This document shows positions 61,410 through 64,000 of a stretch of DNA of 64,000 nucleotides, one piece after another. The notes beneath the pieces were generated by a model. The model had not been told where the DNA came from. It ran no database searches and saw only the letters and a list, made by a program, of their open reading frames with translations. Source of the stretch: Mesorhizobium loti (GTDB lineage: Bacteria; Pseudomonadota; Alphaproteobacteria; Rhizobiales; Rhizobiaceae); NCBI GenBank assembly GCA_002356515.1, contig AP017605.1:2108001-2172000 (forward strand). The letters are read 5' to 3'. The position numbers were made by a program, and so were the translations under genes. Each line of letters starts with the position of its first letter. Position 1 is the first letter of the stretch.

Positions 61410-64000
61410 CCGCGTGGCCGAGCGCCACCGCAAGTCTTCCCTCACGGCCGGTCGCACGGCTGGAAGGAGTCGGCCATTCCTACAGCAGGACCCGGGCGCT
61501 CGACGGCATCACCTTGGACATACCTGCCGGCTGCATGGTTGGCCTGATCGGGCCCGACGGCGTCGGCAAGTCCAGCCTGCTTTCCTTGATCGCGGGAGCG
61601 CGGGCAATACAGCAAGGACGCATCGAGGTGCTTGGCGGCAACATGGCCGACGTCCGCCATCGACAGACCACGTACCCCAGGATTGCGTATATGCCGCAAG
61701 GCCTCGGCAAGAACCTCTATCCGACGTTGTCCGTCTTCGACAACATCGACTTCTTCGGCCGCTTGTTCGGGCATAGCCGGGATGAGCGGGAGCGCCGCAT
61801 TGGCGAGCTTCTGCAGAGCACGGGGCTGGCGCCCTTCGCTGCCCGACAGGCAGGCAAGCTTTCCGGTGGCATGAAGCAGAAGCTCGGCCTCTGCTGCGCC
61901 CTTATCCATGATCCCGACCTCCTGATCCTGGACGAGCCAACGACCGGTGTCGATCCTCTGTCGCGTCGTCAGTTCTGGGAGCTGATTGACCAGATCCGCC
62001 GCGGTCGCACTGGAATGAGCGTCATTGTTGCAACCGCCTACATGGAGGAAGCCGCCCGATTCGACTGGCTAATCGCAATGGACGGAGGCCGCGTGCTGGC
62101 CTCTGGATCGCCGTCGGAGCTGCTTGAGCGGACTGGCGCGCCTGACCTCGACGAGGCCTTTATCGCACTCCTTCCGCAGGAAAGGCGGGACGGCCATCAG
62201 CAGGTGGTGATCCCGCCCCGATCCGCGGACACCGGCGACGAAGCTGCCATTGAGGCGGAACATCTCACCATGCGGTTCGGCGATTTCACCGCCGTCGACG
62301 ACGTGAGTTTCCGTATCGAGCGGGGCGAGATCTTCGGCTTCCTGGGCTCGAATGGCTGCGGCAAGACGACCACCATGAAGATGCTGACCGGTCTGCTTCA
62401 GGCAAGCGAAGGCAAGGCCCGGCTCTTCGGACGCGAGATAGACCCGAACGACATCGAAGTTCGGCGGCGCGTCGGCTACATGTCGCAGGGATTCTCGCTC
62501 TATTCCGAGCTGACGGTCCGTCAGAACCTCGAGCTTCATGCCCGGCTCTTCGGCCTGGCTCCAGACGCCATCCCACAAAGGATCGCGGAGATGGCGCAGC
62601 GCTTCGATCTCGCCGGCCATTTGGATGCGCTTCCCGATGCCCTGCCGCTCGGAATCCGGCAGCGCCTGTCGCTTGCCGTGGCGATGATCCACTCCCCCGA
62701 TATCCTGATCCTCGACGAGCCCACATCCGGTGTGGACCCGGTCGCCCGCGACGGGTTCTGGCAGATCCTCTGCGAGCTATCACGCAAGCAGAACGTCACG
62801 ATCTTCGTCTCGACACACTTCATGAACGAGGCGGAACGTTGCGACCGCGTTTCGTTGATGCATGCCGGCAGGGTTCTTGTCACCGACACGCCGGCGATGA
62901 TCGTCCAGAATCGCGCGGCGCCGACGCTTGAGGAGGCTTTCATCCGCTATCTCGAGAGCGCGGCCGCCGCGAAGGATACCGCACCGCCGGATGCCGGGAC
63001 TGAACCGGGACACGCCACCGGCGCGCCGGAAGGGTGGACGAAGCATCCGCAGGAAAAGCGTGGCAATCGCTTCTTCGATCCCCGCCGTATGTTCGCCTAT
63101 ACGCGGCGCGAGGCGCTCGAACTCCTGCGCGATCCGATCCGCGCCACGCTCGCCATCGTCGGCACGCTCATCCTGATGCTCGTCGTGGGTTACGGCATCA
63201 ACATGGACGTGGAGAATATGACGTTCGCCGTCCTCGATCACGACGATACGGCAATCAGCCGCGACTACGTGCAGCAAATCGCCGGCTCGCGATACTTCAC
63301 CGAAAAGGCGCCTATACCGGACTACGCCGATCTTGACCGGCGCATGGAAGACGGCGAACTCAGCCTGGCGATCGAGATTCCGCCCGGCTTCGGTCGCGAC
63401 CTGGCGCGCGGCCGTAACGTCACCATCGGCGCGTGGATCGACGGCGCCATGCCGACGCGTGCCGAGACCGTGCGCGGTTACGTCCAAGGCATGCACGCAG
63501 GCTGGCTTGCCCAGAAGGCACGCGAGATCTATGGCGACGCGGCCACGGTCGGTGATTTTCAGCTGGCGATCCGCTATCGCTACAACCCCGATGTCCGGAG
63601 CCTCGATGCTATTGTTCCGGCAGTGATCCCGATGCTTCTCTTGTTAATACCGTCGATGCTGGCCGTGCTGAGCGTCGTGCGCGAAAAGGAACTCGGCTCG
63701 ATCATCAATTTCTACGTCACGCCGGTCACGAGGTTCGAGTTCCTGCTCGGCAAGCAGATACCCTATGTCGTGCTCGCGATGCTGAACTTCCTGCTGCTGA
63801 CAGCCTTTGCCATCTTCATCTTTGACGTCCCATTCACCGGCAGTTTTCCAACCTTCGCCGCCGCCGCGTTTCTCTATGTCATCGTCACGACGGGGATGGG
63901 GCTGCTGCTCTCGACTTTCATGAGCAGCCAGATCGCGGCGATCTTCGGAACCGCGCTGATCACGATGATTCCGGCCTCGCAATATTCGGGCATGATCGAT
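61406..64000 (+). CDS. fused ABC exporter: two ATPase domains plus ABC-2 permease (RbbA/YhiH-like), 5' part
   Basis: The start overlaps the HlyD stop by 4 nt, and the frame is open to the window end (865 codons visible). The first ATPase domain has [19 protein letters not shown] and [12 protein letters not shown]. The second has GSNGCGKTT and [12 protein letters not shown], with its signature altered to [10 protein letters not shown]. From about residue 560 an ABC-2 permease begins ([20 protein letters not shown], then a large extracellular loop and further helices). One chain therefore combines what YbhF and YbhS/R do separately. It should export a hydrophobic or toxic compound with the HlyD partner. 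Confidence 0.92.
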   Translation, partial: MTAWPSATASLPSRPVARLEGVGHSYSRTRALDGITLDIPAGCMVGLIGPDGVGKSSLLSLIAGARAIQQGRIEVLGGNMADVRHRQTTYPRIAYMPQGLGKNLYPTLSVFDNIDFFGRLFGHSRDERERRIGELLQSTGLAPFAARQAGKLSGGMKQKLGLCCALIHDPDLLILDEPTTGVDPLSRRQFWELIDQIRRGRTGMSVIVATAYMEEAARFDWLIAMDGGRVLASGSPSELLERTGAPDLDEAFIALLPQERRDGHQQVVIPPRSADTGDEAAIEAEHLTMRFGDFTAVDDVSFRIERGEIFGFLGSNGCGKTTTMKMLTGLLQASEGKARLFGREIDPNDIEVRRRVGYMSQGFSLYSELTVRQNLELHARLFGLAPDAIPQRIAEMAQRFDLAGHLDALPDALPLGIRQRLSLAVAMIHSPDILILDEPTSGVDPVARDGFWQILCELSRKQNVTIFVSTHFMNEAERCDRVSLMHAGRVLVTDTPAMIVQNRAAPTLEEAFIRYLESAAAAKDTAPPDAGTEPGHATGAPEGWTKHPQEKRGNRFFDPRRMFAYTRREALELLRDPIRATLAIVGTLILMLVVGYGINMDVENMTFAVLDHDDTAISRDYVQQIAGSRYFTEKAPIPDYADLDRRMEDGELSLAIEIPPGFGRDLARGRNVTIGAWIDGAMPTRAETVRGYVQGMHAGWLAQKAREIYGDAATVGDFQLAIRYRYNPDVRSLDAIVPAVIPMLLLLIPSMLAVLSVVREKELGSIINFYVTPVTRFEFLLGKQIPYVVLAMLNFLLLTAFAIFIFDVPFTGSFPTFAAAAFLYVIVTTGMGLLLSTFMSSQIAAIFGTALITMIPASQYSGMID

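Overview
The window looks like chromosome from an alphaproteobacterium of the order Rhizobiales, most likely Mesorhizobium or a close relative. This is inferred from the high GC content, the protein families (opine/HcnABC-type oxidases, hydantoinase-type HyuAB, a TfuA protein, a host-attachment family protein) and many TTGAT-N4-ATCAA boxes of the FNR/FixK type. No rRNA, tRNA or CRISPR array was found.

Region 1 (1-11.6 kb) is a catabolic and uptake locus for amino compounds. It holds a partial succinate-semialdehyde-type dehydrogenase, a DadA/PuuB-like FAD oxidase, two HAD hydrolases, a GNAT acetyltransferase, a class III aminotransferase and a complete dipeptide-type ABC importer whose two ATPases are fused. 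Region 2 (11.6-22.9 kb) holds an Lrp regulator, an HcnABC/opine-oxidase-like set split over two strands, HyuA and HyuB, a LysR regulator, a second FAD oxidase and a Tat-exported alpha/beta hydrolase. A 17-bp tandem repeat in the lysR-hyuA gap repeats a half-site of the probable LysR operator.

Region 3 (23.1-30.2 kb) is the best candidate for an undescribed system. A 1053-residue cyclase-like/NTPase fusion is followed by a YcaO protein, an overlapping TfuA protein, a gluzincin-like metallopeptidase and an AT-rich orphan gene. YcaO-TfuA pairs are known to thioamidate peptide backbones, so this is probably a RiPP or protein-modification locus whose substrate is unknown. Region 4 (30.2-34.0 kb) is a patchwork of gene remnants and small genes, including the first two of three paralogous XRE-like proteins.

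Region 5 (34.0-41.5 kb) is a compact hyfBCEFGI-like operon. Its large subunit lacks both Cys pairs that hold the [NiFe] centre, so it should be a complex-I-related membrane complex rather than a hydrogenase. Region 6 (41.5-46.7 kb) holds small genes, a broken ATPase gene carrying (GA)15, and a striking fusion of ferredoxin, adenylate cyclase and Rieske domains.

Region 7 (46.7-64 kb) is a stress island. It holds an orphan GroEL paralogue, universal stress proteins, a flavin reductase, ChaB-like, BON, Nramp, Hsp20 and Spy-like proteins, several small proteins and an HlyD/fused-ABC exporter cut by the window end. Ten FNR/FixK-type boxes lie in front of its transcription units, nine of them 54-80 nt from a start codon, so most of the island probably forms one low-oxygen regulon. 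Gene remnants inside it, one still behind its own box, suggest repeated duplication and decay.
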